Below the pieces are notes generated by a model. It was not told where the DNA came from and did not search any database. It saw nothing but the letters and a program-made list of their open reading frames with translations. The translations under genes and the position numbers were made by a program. DNA of 64,000 nt from Euclidia mi (Eukaryota > Arthropoda > Insecta > Lepidoptera > Erebidae): positions 34,519,551 to 34,583,550 of the forward strand of contig OX123186.2 of assembly GCA_944739405.2 (NCBI GenBank), given 5' to 3'. Below, piece by piece: positions 34,289 to 45,631 of this stretch (position 1 is the first letter of the stretch; each line of letters starts with the position of its first letter).

Positions 34289-35386
34289 CCCCCCACGTGA
34301 TTACAGCACGCACGGTCGTGCTCTAATTCAAGTGGTCCCATGTGTTTACAGCACGCATGGTCGTGCTCTAAAAAAGTCGTCCTATTGGTCGCGGATTTTT
34401 TACGTTTTGTTTTACTTAAACCAAGAAACGAAAGTAGTAACTATTAGAATAGTTTATATTCTATGCAACTAAATCGTTTTAGAAGGGTGAGGGAAACGAA
34501 ACGTGCCAAAAAATATTGAAATATAATTATCTGTGTCTCAGTTGCGAAAGCGTCCGCCATTGTTGTGTTTTGTTCCGCGATCTTTATAATAAAAGTTGTC
34601 TTGTGGAAGAAACCGGTGAACATTTTATAAAGATACTTATATAGATTTACTCAGAAATAAATAAATATTAATTGTGAAGTGACATTATACGTGACAGAGA
34701 CAAGAAATACAGTGATAAAAGGCAAAAACTTTTAAGAAAGGCTATTGCTACTCTTGAAACTTGCTATTTTCGTAATAGTTTTATGATAAATACTCTTTTA
34801 ATAGTTATGAAAGACATAAAAGTACCCAGATTATTTATCTGAAAACATATTTTAGCAATTAAATACTAGTATTGTTGTACGTTTTCACTGTTATCGTGTT
34901 TCAAATGGTAAATAATTCACAGCCACAGTGTTCGCTACAGTAACATGGCGGCTCGGCACGGCGAACTTTTTGTTACGCGTTCGGATTATAATTTTTTTAG
35001 TGGCGTTAGATTCATGTGTTACAAATAAATAATGTATTGTGTAAAAACCTAAAAGTATATGTGATAATGTTTTTGTGTTTATGAACCAAACAAGTAATGA
35101 AATTCATTAATATGTGATGAAATGTTTGTGCGAACCAGTGAAAAATAACAAACTTCTAAGTTTGTAAGCTTGTTTTTCCGGAAAGGTGAGTATTTAGTAG
35201 TAATTTATGTTATTATTATCATAGCTGATTTTATAACCAACACAATAATATGCAATTTATGTGATATAATTATATTAAGGTGTCATAATTATTTTTTTTC
35301 CGGTAACCTATGCCAATGAAAATTTGCAGCAACGTGACCCTTTGCACTTGTGGCACTTTGCCATTAGCTTGATCGCACCTCAAGGG
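34289..35386. mobile_element. TTAA-flanked, probably piggyBac-like, non-autonomous element
   Basis: 1098 bp between TTAA (34285-34288) and TTAA (35387-35390); copy 1 has a single TTAA at 12108-12111. Ends read CCC...GGG, with only weak further inverted similarity. Near the left end a palindromic motif (AGCACGCACGG...CGTGCT) occurs twice. Around 35190 an AAAGGTGAGTATT looks like an exon end with splice donor, as if a promoter and 5' UTR exon remain from an autonomous element. No transposase frame. Confidence 0.85.
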
Positions 35387-35816
35387 TTAATAATAATGTA
35401 TTTGATTAGTGATTAGCGGTATCCAAGCTTTATAGTATTTTGTATTTACTTTTATGTTTTCTTTCATGTGACTCTTGTGTATTTTCTATTTTGTATGTAA
35501 TACTTATTGTTAGCATTATTACGCATATTGCGTTACGCTAACCCTATGCTTGCCTATCTATTTATTTATCAGTTTTTTTTTACTTGTTATAAAATATAGC
35601 AAACCTAATATATATGTTTAAGGCGTTTTTGTTGCAAGCTATCTTACTAAGTATATATAGTTTTTTTTTGTGTGAAATTATATTTATTTGCGGAGGCTTA
35701 TTGTTAGCAAAATTATTATTTGATATTGTAATACTTAAGTTTGTAATTAGTCTGTAAGCCTTCCTCCAACAAGATAAAAATAAAATAAAATAAATTATGT
35801 TTTCATCATATGTATG

Positions 35817-36063
35817 GGTGCATAGGGTTCCCAGGGTGCATAGGGTTCCCACCAAGAACTTAGGGTCCCAAGCCAACCTCACCTGCAAGTGGTGCACCTG
35901 CCGATCAACGGACGAGGCTCTGGCAAACAAAATATCCCGATAAGCGGCAATAGGCTCGCCGCCTATTACGTGGGATCAAAACACTGGCGAAAAGTGGGCG
36001 TTGAATATGCCTCTGCCTATCCCTTCGGGGAAACAGGCGTGAGTCTATGTATTTATGTATGTT
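35817..36063 (+). mobile_element. SINE, subfamily 2 (copy of 12537-12783)
   Basis: Base-for-base identical to 12537-12783 because it lies in the identical tract 35553-36425; it was duplicated with the block, not inserted separately. Confidence 0.85.
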
Positions 36064-36316
36064 TTCATCTAGTAGCTAAGCTCTAAATATCGAAACAAGA
36101 TCGTAACCACAAAATGAGTAGGTACAAATTTGTTTCCTGCTCAAACAAAACATTATTTCCTTGTCAAAAGTTTTACTTGTGTATTTTATAATATGCAAAT
36201 GAATATAACTACTACTACTTCTCAGAATTTAAACTATAACTATAAGAGTCTGTCTAAAGTTAGAAAAACGTGAGGAATGTGTTTAAACTTAGCAACAGGA
36301 TGACCAATAAACTACC

Positions 36317-36450
36317 TATTTTAAACTTTCGCGATTAGTATACATGGCCGACTTACTTCGGCCTTGGTTGCGGCGGGACCGAAACGTCGACAAATACCGA
36401 GGTATTTATGCCTTAAATATATTTTTTATCGCTTAATATCTTTGTATAAA
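36317..36450 (+). mobile_element. Degenerate MITE of the 177-310 family (copy of 13037-13190)
   Basis: Same as 13037-13190 but with a deletion of the AGTAAGACC part of the right arm, the point where identity between the duplication copies ends. Confidence 0.6.
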
Positions 36451-37574
36451 GTACGTCTAATATGTAACTATTATTTATATACTTAACAAGAGTGCAAATA
36501 TTATTGAAATGAATGGAAAAATATCGTGAATAACAAATAATTATTTTGATGCAATACGAGTACATATCGTCATGTAGCCTTTCGCAGTGCAGTGCTGGAC
36601 GTAGGCCTCTCCTAATTTGCATCACAATAGCATTGTGAGTCAGCATGAGGATTAGGCAAGTACATTTTTGTTGAAGTTTATAGCCTATGTCGGTGACCTA
36701 TAAATTTCCAACAAAGAGTTGTCCACACACTCGCATGAAAAAGAAGAAAGATAATTTCAAATGACATATAAGTCTAGTCTAACCAAACGTAAGGCCTAGC
36801 GTCAGGCTTCCTTTTCGAATAATTTTTAATCATTAAGTAGCAAAAACTTTTGGATTTGTTGTTTGTTAGATTCATGGCCATAGGATGATCGCTTGCGGTT
36901 TAGTTATTTGCACATAGCCCACTGGACCAGCTCATGATATTATTATGCCGTAAATAAATCCACATGAACTTCCATCAAAGGATACGAATGGAAAACTTAT
37001 AAAAATGGATCTATTGACCTACTTCTTGTTTATGAATGTCATATAATACTTTTAGGTAAATCCAAGCATTTGAGGTAAGAACGCCCTGTCCCGAAGAACA
37101 CTGCAATAACACACAATAATCAATTATATCTGCTAACTTATAAGAGTTGGTTTCGTTTGCACGCGGTTTCGAGGAAATCACAACCAGTTCATAGTCTACA
37201 AACTCTCGGCGTTCGCAAACAAAAGCTGAAGGAAATCGACAAAGCGCAAGATAAAGATGATTTATAATTTTGATAATAGGGTCGAATGTATTTCTGTGGC
37301 ATTTGGCTGGAGTGTTTCATCTTGTAGATAGACATAATTGAGAGGTAAAATGGTTTCTATATCCATAAAATGGATTAAGTTAAAAGGAATGTAATATTTA
37401 TGTACTTATATGTAATATTTATATTTATCTTTTTTTTATTTATGTACATTCAAGGAGGTAGGAAAGACAGAAAGTAGTTTACGCATTATTTTGTGACAGG
37501 ACAAGACTAGCACTCTGCAGTGGTTTCTATTACGAAGGTCGAATGTTCAGGCATCACACATACTCTATCCACTA

Positions 37575-37713
37575 ACTAAGGAATTCAATATTCGATCTAT
37601 AGATAGATCTGTAGATTTTAGGATCGTTTCTGACATAAGCTCCATACAAAATATGTCAAACACGAATTTCGAATCTCAATATCCATGTATGGATCGAATA
37701 TTGAAAATGGCCG
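37575..37713. mobile_element. TA-target fold-back MITE, present only in duplication copy 2
   Basis: TTCAATATTCGATCTATAGA and ...GAATATTGAAAATGGCCG arms, inserted at a TA that is single in copy 1 (14292-14293). Same family as 51049-51196. Confidence 0.85.
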
Positions 37714-37787
37714 TAAGCAACTCAACTCTGAGTGGCAGAGAGAATTAACTACGGCCTTCCAACGCGATATAGAAAATATATATTATA

Positions 37788-38109
37788 CGAGGGTCAAACT
37801 GAAAGTTCTTAGAAAATCAAAAACTGATTACATTAGCCAGTTATTAGTTTTATTATATCTTTTCAAAATATTGTCCATTGACGTCAATACACCGCTGCAT
37901 GCGATGGAACCACTGGGAAAAGCACTTTGCCCACTCGTCCTTAGGGGTCTCTTCAATGGCATCGCGATACGCAGCCACCGCTTCTTCAGCATTCATAAAC
38001 CGCTTTCCTTTAAGTTTTTCTTTAATTTTTGGAAATAAATAAAAATCACAAGGCGCGAGGTCGGGGCTATACGGCGGGTGACCCAGTAATTCAACGTTTG
38101 ATGTCGCAG
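37788..38109 (-). mobile_element. Truncated mariner (3' end) at the duplication breakpoint
   Basis: Starts with the CGAGGGTCAAACTGAAAG terminal repeat next to TA and reads on the minus strand through the last part of the transposase, including YSPDLAPCDFYLFP with the family's normal tyrosine. The 5' three quarters, including the other terminal repeat, are missing. The end coincides with loss of homology between duplication copies. Confidence 0.9.
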
Positions 38110-38599
38110 TAAAGTATATATATATTCTAATATATTCTAAGTATTTATATAAGTAAAGTATATATTCTACATACATAATCATTCTGTACCTAGCTATGAT
38201 ATATCATATAATTATAGATCCATACAATTGTTTCGTTTAATTCGAGAGTTTTCTTATACAAAGAATCAAAGCATAATATTACCTAATAGTTATGATAGTA
38301 ACATTTTGTGGTTCACCCTTGTTTGATAGAACAACGTTTGATATAATATTACTAAATCGAACAACGTTTAAGAAAATCATCACTTTGTATAATATCGTTT
38401 GACAGAATTTTCAGTTCATCGAATATTTATTTGCTATAACAACATTTGCGCTAATGATCAAAAGGTATAATGTTCATTTGATGTAATGTTCAGATGGTAT
38501 AACCATGTATTTTATTGAATATTCAATTGGTGTAAAGTAATGCAGAAAAGAAAACATTGTAAATATTTGAAAAATTATTTATTTTGAACAAGAAAACAG

Positions 38600-38905
38600 T
38601 TAAACTAATCTTAAATTACTTGCAATTGCTTTTAGTAAATCCAGTTCTGTATACGTTTCAAAATTGCGCAATATGGTCTCAATATTGACATTTTTTTTAG
38701 TGCAAATCTTCTTCTGCTTTGCACTAGGTTCTCCATTTAAAATACACTGTATTTTTCCTTCAACTATATTCATTTCGGCAAGCAGTATAGTAGACAGTTC
38801 ATAAAATCCGGGGTTACTTTTATCGACTATACTATTTAACCTGTGGTGCCACGCTTCCACATTTTTTGTGTGTGAATAGAGAATAAACTGAACAACTTCA
38901 GTTTA
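38600..38905 (-). pseudogene. MULE transposase C-terminal remnant
   Basis: The readable frame includes HTKNVEAWHHRLNSIVDKSN, the post-catalytic segment typical of insect MULE transposases (N-x-E-x-WH-x-R-x-N), then a lysine-rich tail ending at the stop near 38600. The DDE core, expected upstream on this strand, has been replaced by the repeat at 38880-39220. Assignment is by recognition of the WH-x-R-x-N motif and its position in a 9-bp-duplication element. Confidence 0.65.
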
Positions 38906-39220
38906 TTAAACTAGTGTGAAGAATGTGGACTAAGTTGACGCAGCCCTGCTTCGCAGGGCTCCTATTTTTGGGTTAAGGGTCAAAAGAGAACCCTAACCTA
39001 ACCTAACCGAGTCGGGGTGATAACGATAATTAATTCAACTTCAGGTTATTAAACTAGTGTGAAGAATGTGGACAAAGTTAACAGAGCCCTGCTCCGCAGG
39101 GCTCCTATTTTTGGGTTAAGGGTCAAAGGAGAACCCTAACCTAACCTAACCTATCCGAGTCGGGTTGCACTGAGTCGGGGTGTTAACGATAATTAATTTC
39201 GACCTAACAATATTATGTAT
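38880..39220 (+). repeat. Tandem pair with GGGCTCC hairpin and short CCTAA runs
   Basis: Two units of about 145 bp. Each contains TTTATTAAACTAGTGTGAAG, the palindromic AGCCCTGC..GCAGGGCT and a run CCCTAACCTAACCTAACC. The CCTAA run resembles the insect telomere repeat. The second unit adds one CCTAA. A rearranged single copy lies at 5860-6000. Confidence 0.8.
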
Positions 39221-40482
39221 TATTTTTATAATTATATCAAATTTTGATTATGTCAAGAGTCGATTATGAGATGTGTTACTTATGGAAACTAATTATTATG
39301 ATATATGTTGTTATAGAAAGTCATTTTATGGCAAATAAAAGTTATCACTGTTGAGTTGTTAAGGCGAGGATTTCCGAGCGCTCAAAGCTTTTGAGGCTCC
39401 CCTCTTCCCCAGTTCGCGAGTATAATTACGATCAATCGCGACGCGAGACGCGACGCACCTGCCGCCATATTATGTAGGTATAACACTTTCGCGCCACAGT
39501 ATAGAAAATTGAAGCAGTATATCAATTGAAATATAAACTTACTTATCGAGTATAAATAATTTGCAAAGTTTTTGTTTTGAATAAACCTTTATGAAATTCG
39601 AAAGTAGTTTTACAAAATTGCTTTTGTTTATAGTGACAATAGTAATCAGTAGATAATTTATGAACATTATGTTTGTTGTTAATTATAAAAAAAATGTATG
39701 ATCGCTCGCAATGCGAAAGTATCGCTTGTTCGATATCAATCTTAGGGAAAAGGATTAGATTAATATAAATTAGTTAATGCGTTGCTACTGTCAGCAAAAC
39801 AACGGCATAGAACCAATAATACACATAAAGGGTAAGATACTCATAGCTACTTTTAATCACCAATAATTACATTTTGTTATATTTATTTTAACTTTGCAAT
39901 CTCTAAGATACTACTCTGTCAAAAAAGTACCGGAAAAAGATCAATAATACACAAGATTTTTATTACAGGGCAATAGTTATAGCAATATATACTCATGCAA
40001 ACACACGTGCATGCATAATAAAGGAGATCACCCAGCCCCATACAAATTTAGGCTATTCTAAAAGTGCCGGCCATCGATATATATGTACTAAATATATGTC
40101 AATGGTGCCGGCCAACTAAAATAAACTTATAGAATATTACGAAATAAACTTTTTTTATTACTACACTAAGGTTCTAACTGCAGTCTGTGAGATCATATTC
40201 CAGCTCAAAGAATCTATTCTGTTCCTAAAATAAACCTTAAGTAATTACTGCTATTTTTTTGCCTAAAATAACGTGCATGTTGCAATTTAAATGGCATCAG
40301 GTAATGACAGGTAGTAAGCCAAGAGCGAAATATCTGATTGATAAGCATTACTGCCTCACAGAAAGAGACGCTGACGTTCCAAGCCATCACGCACCAGACT
40401 ATGGGCAGGGCAGGTAGCGAGGTTACGACTGTTAGACTACAGGGGGCCAATTCTGCTATTTTTATATGACATTTATATCATA

Positions 40483-40664
40483 CTAGCTGACCCGGCAAAC
40501 GTTGTTTTGCAAATTTTTTTTTTCTCTTTTTTTTTTTTGAAAAATAGATGTTGGCCTATTCTCACAGATACCGGATAAGCACAAAAAATTTCATCAAAAT
40601 CGGTCAAGCCGTTTCGGAGGAGTATGGGAACGAAAACTATGACACGAGGATTTTATATATTAGA
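40483..40664 (-). mobile_element. Non-autonomous Helitron
   Basis: On the minus strand TCTAATATATAAAATCCTCG to GCCGGGTCAGCTAG, inserted before T. The GGTCAAGCCGTTTCGGAGGA segment on the plus strand is typical of this family. Confidence 0.88.
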
Positions 40665-41035
40665 TTTTGAATGGATTTAAAAGCGGTATTCTGATAACCA
40701 TATGTCATCGTATAATTTAAAATAAACAGTTCGTCGTTGACACATACGATCTCGTTACAAATTCATTCAAATATCATATAATTTAGTAGAATACACTTTT
40801 TATGACGTAAGTATGACACTGACATGATATTGCGACTATATTTATTTAGCGGAATTGGGCCCCAGGTCATCGTCATTGGGACCCATCCATTTTGGACATG
40901 GGCCTGTAGTCTATGTAACAATTGCCGCGATCAGTTTACGGCCAATTCGAAACATGACCAGTGAAAACTCCAGCGGAACCATTGCAGTAGGATGTACCCG
41001 ATTAGAATTCTTCAATAAATCATATATTATACCTA

Positions 41036-41580
41036 GGGCAAGAAATAAAGATGGGCAAAGCAAACCAAGTGAACAGGATTGATACACGTATCCATTTGGG
41101 TTGGGCTGCTTTCGATAAACTGGCATTTGCTTTTACGAAGCAACAAAAAGCAAGAATATTCAACCAGTGCGTCATGCCAGTGCTCACCTACGGAGCCGAA
41201 ACTTGGGTTACTACAGAGGCAGCGCCACAGAAACTTGATGTTGTTCAAAGAACAATGGAGAGAAAACTGGCAGGAGTGGCACTCAGAGACAGAAAGAAGA
41301 ATAAATAGCTCCGAAAAGAAAGTCTAGTACCAGATGTTGCCAAAAGAGTAGCGGCCGGACATGTAGCCAGAAATCCCGAAACATGGTGCAAGCAAATATT
41401 AAAATGGCAACCATGGGATTGTAAATGACTAGCTGGAACGGCAAATGAGATGGAAAGAAGACATCATAAAGATAGCCGGCAGTAATTGGTTGAAGACTGC
41501 CCAAAACAGAACGGAAAGGAATTTGTTGTAGAGGTCTACACCAAAATGGTCGGAAAAGGCTTCAGATGGTGATGTTCACG
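41036..41580 (+). pseudogene. RTE reverse transcriptase C-terminal fragment
   Basis: The open part 41051-41308 reads RIHLGWAAFDKLAFAF, LTYGAETWVTT and KLDVVQRTMERKLAGVALRD, matching in order the 26150-26370 region of the RTE at 25690. Later coding-like sequence (to about 41540) has stops. No tail was found. Confidence 0.75.
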
Positions 41581-42923
41581 GCGCTGGGATGCATAAGCAT
41601 TCCACCAACATTTGTAGCGCCGTTTCTTGGACAGGGTTGCGGCTGCTGTCACTATAGTGATATCCAGGTGTTTCTAACTGGCCTTTTCTCTACAAGAACC
41701 GGCCGAAACATTGGAAAGTGAGAACGTCGCGACGAAACATCTCTTCAATCACATGGTGCCATGCCTGTACATCATGCAAGACATCTGTACCTGACCGGTC
41801 ATAGACATTCCTATTAAAGGTTTAGACGATATTTTTATAATTGGTCAGGAGTATTTAAAAATATGTTTTTTACTTTTTTAATGAGTCCACTACATTTTAA
41901 GGCTCACGTATTTCACGTTAGGCTGAAAACGTATAGTTGACTACCGTTACACCTCTTTGATTTAACACTTTTGTCAAAACAAAAATGCTCTACGGTACTT
42001 TGAGACATACATTCAAACCTAAATATTGTCTCAGAGAATACGCTTGTATCCTAAAATGTAATTAGCGATTGATTCGTTCCTTTATTAGATGTTAAACTGA
42101 AATACCTGATTTTTCTTCAAAAACAATCAGCAATATTACTAATTACGGCTTTTTAAAAAATTTTTTGAATTTGACACGAAAACGCTGTAAACCATCATAG
42201 CGGTTGAGTGATATCACAAAGTACAAAACAAAACAATCCGTGAATGAAGTCTGGTCTGATGCACCCACTTTTATTTTGTTATATTCGATTTGACAGTTTG
42301 AAACTTTTACTTTTTAGTTGTATTTACAACTAAAACGTCAACAACATGAATGGTGGACGTACTGTTTGACGTAATGCTCTCTGATTGGTGTTCACTGTCA
42401 CAAGAATAAGTAAAAACATTATTTTTTAGTTTTAGAATCCTAAAAATTACATTAATCTTTATCCTTTTTATAATAAATAATAAACTTAATTGACATCTTA
42501 AATCATAATGGATCTATTGAGACCGTGCACGACAGTAGCGCCACCTAGCATGCGCAACTATTCGGGATTATGCCAAATAATGACATATCAGTATTTTATT
42601 GCTTTCGTCATTATAGTAAATTAAAGATAAATAAAAAGACGAAGTGGTATTTTACTATCAACGGTCATCCACTGCTGTCGGTATTTCAATTCGGAATTCA
42701 GTACAGTCAATATAACTCTTGTATTGCTGTAATCTGGACTGAAACACTTGGTCATGAATGCTTCTACGGTGGCTCTATTCGGCCAAAAGATTAAATTAGT
42801 AGTTGCACAAGCTAGATTTTATAAGATCAAATGAAATATTCGTGATATTGTGGTTCTGCTGTACACCAAATAATACACTCAATGAAAAAAAATGTCATGC
42901 CTGTTTTCATTTTTATAAAAAAA
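41581..42923. other. Interior of the TTAA element, no recognised gene
   Basis: An open frame at 42570-42794 (74 residues) has no recognisable domain. The transposase catalytic domain expected here could not be identified. Confidence 0.4.
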
Positions 42924-43129
42924 CTAGAGGATGCCAGCAGCTACGCCTGCATTTTTTTAAATTTATCCGTTTTGGCCAATCCCGTGGGAATTTTGGGAAA
43001 TCCCTTCTTAGTGCACCCCTACGGTCCTCAAGTAACATACATGCCAAATTTCACCTTCCTGCGCTCAATAGTTTTGGCTGTAGCGTGTCTGTCAGTCAGT
43101 CAGTAACGCAAGGATTTTATATATTAAGA
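42924..43129 (-). mobile_element. Non-autonomous Helitron
   Basis: Minus-strand copy of the 30370-30575 family: TCTTAATATATAAAATCCTT at its 5' end, GCATCCTCTAG before T at its 3' end. An open frame of 109 residues through it (42803-43132) is a by-product. Confidence 0.9.
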
Positions 43130-43519
43130 TAAGAAGTCAGTATTTAATGGAAACTGTACATTTTTGCATTATAATATGTAGTTAATCTTGTTAATAAAAA
43201 CTGCAAATTGCTAAATGACACACTAGCAGCAAGATCTAGGAGTTCTTGATAATTTTTATTGATGAAATACCAACAAATTATTGGCTTTTTGTTTCGGTAC
43301 ATTGATTATCATACAATATTTTGTCAGTGCAACAGCTTTTATCTTTCATTCTTGCATTATTTATTGCTACAATTTTTGAAGTTCCAGTTCTATATCCACT
43401 TAGATTTCAGCATCAGAGTGATCACTGTAAATGAATCTATTACAAATAATGGTTGTTTCTTTTAAATTCGATTCAGAAAACAGATCGATTTAGCATCCTT
43501 GATCAGCCACATGAGGTTC

Positions 43520-43982
43520 AATTTAATTAAATTCATTTTCATCTTCAACTCTTACTCTTACTTGATTTGATGTGATATCTAAAACTTTTGAGGTACTAAG
43601 TTTTATAAAACGTGTATATCTAGCTAACACCTGTGACTGTCTAACTTTATTCTGTCGATATATTTGAGGGAATATCGTAGGAACATAACTTGGACTTGTT
43701 TGCACGTCAGATTTTTTGCCTCCAATAAAATGTTCACTATAAATTGTGTCGTGACGTCTTGGAGTTCATGGCGAGTCATCAACACCGAAAAATAAAACAT
43801 TAATTAATATCACATAAAATAAAGAACAAATAAAAAATATTTATTTATTAAATACCGTATCTAATCTGTCTTTGATCTAATTTCCACTCTACTGTTGGAA
43901 AAATATAAAATTTACACAGACTATTTGTGCCGTTATTTTTGCAGTCCATAACACAACAACAATTATGACCCATTTCAAACAT
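43520..43982 (-). pseudogene. THAP zinc-finger domain, broken, transposon-derived
   Basis: DNA-binding C2CH module in two pieces on the minus strand. Piece 1 (43982 to about 43865) starts MFEMGH and has CVMDCKNNGTNSLCKFYIFP, the first cysteine pair. Piece 2 (about 43790-43523) has the SEHFIGGKKSD and SPSYVPTIFP ends. Damage: the CxxH cysteine is tyrosine (TAT near 43755), and a TGA stands just before TPRRHD, where tryptophan is expected. A stretch without homology between the pieces may be an intron. The family assignment is by motif. Confidence 0.7.
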
Positions 43983-44644
43983 GATAATATTTAAGATCAA
44001 GAATTAAATTATCAGATAATGTATTTGTTATGACAAAATTCAAATCAAAAATCAAATGGACTTCCCGAATAGTTACGGATTTCTGCCACGGCATGCGCTG
44101 CGATCGTTTTAGCTACCCCCTCCATGCACTTCGCACGTAGCGAATAGATACTACAATCAAACCGATTTATTCTTAGGACACAAGCCTATTGACTTAGAAG
44201 TTTTGTGTAATAGTTAAAATGTTTACAACAGTGTGTTCTATTAAAATAACACAATTTATTGATTGGCCGGCAAAATAAAAATTAGCCCTATCTGGGTGAT
44301 CTCCTTTAGGCGCTGCCATCGGCAAGTAGTAGTGAAAAAGTTAAAATTTTACATACATACATACGTACAAAATGATACTCCTACACCCACAACGCTTATT
44401 TTCCGCCAACCAATAATAAACTCTAGTTTTCGTTATTATTTGTCGCTCAAATTGATATACTTACCTACCGAACACCTTACCTAACTTTCTAAGCTGTGAC
44501 ACCAGTGCATACCTACTTCCTCAGCGTGATAAATAATTACTATAATATTATTAGGTGTCCATTGTTCCGTGTTTGGTAATAGTGTGGAAATCAATGATAT
44601 TATTGGTGGAAATAGTCAATAGAATTATTGAATAAACGGAAATT

Positions 44645-44795
44645 CATTTTTTTTTTGTTTTTGATCGCGCTAGTCTTAGGAACTAGCAGGCCAATTTCTA
44701 AGATTTATTTGCTTGTCTAGCCCATTTGTTGAGGAAGGTTATACCAAATAACATCACGCTACTACCCACGAGGGTGGGGCAGTAACCATAAATAC
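44645..44795 (+). mobile_element. Helitron fragment
   Basis: GATCGCGCTAGTCTTAGGAACTAGCAGG and the later GGTTATACCAAATAACATCA follow the layout of the 21100-21316 Helitron core, but both ends are lost. Confidence 0.55.
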
Positions 44796-45631
44796 CATTA
44801 AGTGCGGATATTTGTATTTATTTAGGTAGGTGGGTACCTATAAAATTCGCTTGTATAGCTTTTAGGTACATCTCACATTTTATTTCCGTATAAGTATAGG
44901 TACACAGAATAAAAGTGTGAATTATTGTATTAGGTAGGTACCCAATACAACAATGATACTATAAATCATCCACAATATACAACAAATTAATATTTTTCTA
45001 AATTACTGTTACCTAACTATGCTGTTGTTATCAAGTCGTTATCTTGTCCAATAATCAAAACGATATTTTTAAAACTATACTTCTTACTTATATACACTAT
45101 TGTTACTTACTAAAAATTTACAATACCTATTTACAAACTAAACCTAGATGTAATATATTTATCAATAAGTGATGATGACATTCGTAACTGACGATAAAAT
45201 AATTCGTAATCCTGCGGTGCCCTCTGCAAACTAGCGATACATCCTGTCTCCATTACATCCCGCTCGGGACTGAACGACGCCGGATAGAGCGCGTCGGCAG
45301 TAGGAAATTACGTATTTTCGGTATTATATTTTTGTATATATTAAAATTCATAATGTGATCACCGAAAACCATCCGCTTTTACATGACCTTTCTTTTGGTA
45401 TACTTTTGAGAATTCTAATCCCAATACAACTCAAATGAAACGGGAAAAGTTGTTTAGACAGACCTATATTCGCGATTATTTTCTATCGTATCAAATGACA
45501 GTAATCGTGTTTCGAATGGCCGAAATATAAAGATCTAATGCTGTAGAATTACATATATTTTTTTCCGAATTTAAATCTCTGTTATTTACAAATAAAACGC
45601 GTTTGGTCACGCTAGATAACACTGTATTTTG
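44796..45631. other. Right interior of the TTAA element, no gene recognised
   Basis: AT-rich apart from a GC-richer patch at 45215-45300. A comparable patch lies at the left end (39370-39475), so these may be subterminal promoter-like regions. Confidence 0.4.

Larger units (their letters stand above)
29711..37787. repeat. Segmental duplication, copy 2
   Basis: Collinear with 7111-14362. It continues leftwards into the promoter flank of TIL gene A. The right break is at the mariner fragment starting at 37788: host sequence to its left matches copy 1 and sequence beyond 38109 does not. Confidence 0.9.
40019..44307. repeat. Inner inverted-repeat pair within the TTAA element
   Basis: A 17-bp perfect inverted pair, TAAAGGAGATCACCCAG at 40019-40035 and its complement at 44292-44308, followed inward on both sides by GCCGGCCA (40065 and 44264). 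It could be the ends of a further nested transposon or subterminal repeats of the outer element. No target duplication was found, and the THAP remnant lies inside this pair. Confidence 0.5.

Noticed and set aside
38880..39220. Interstitial telomere
   Set aside because: Only three to four CCTAA units per run, embedded in a larger repeat; too short to claim telomere origin.
42803..43132. 109-residue plus-strand frame
   Set aside because: Mostly the reverse of a Helitron; a similar frame appears on the minus strand at the relative 30370-30575.
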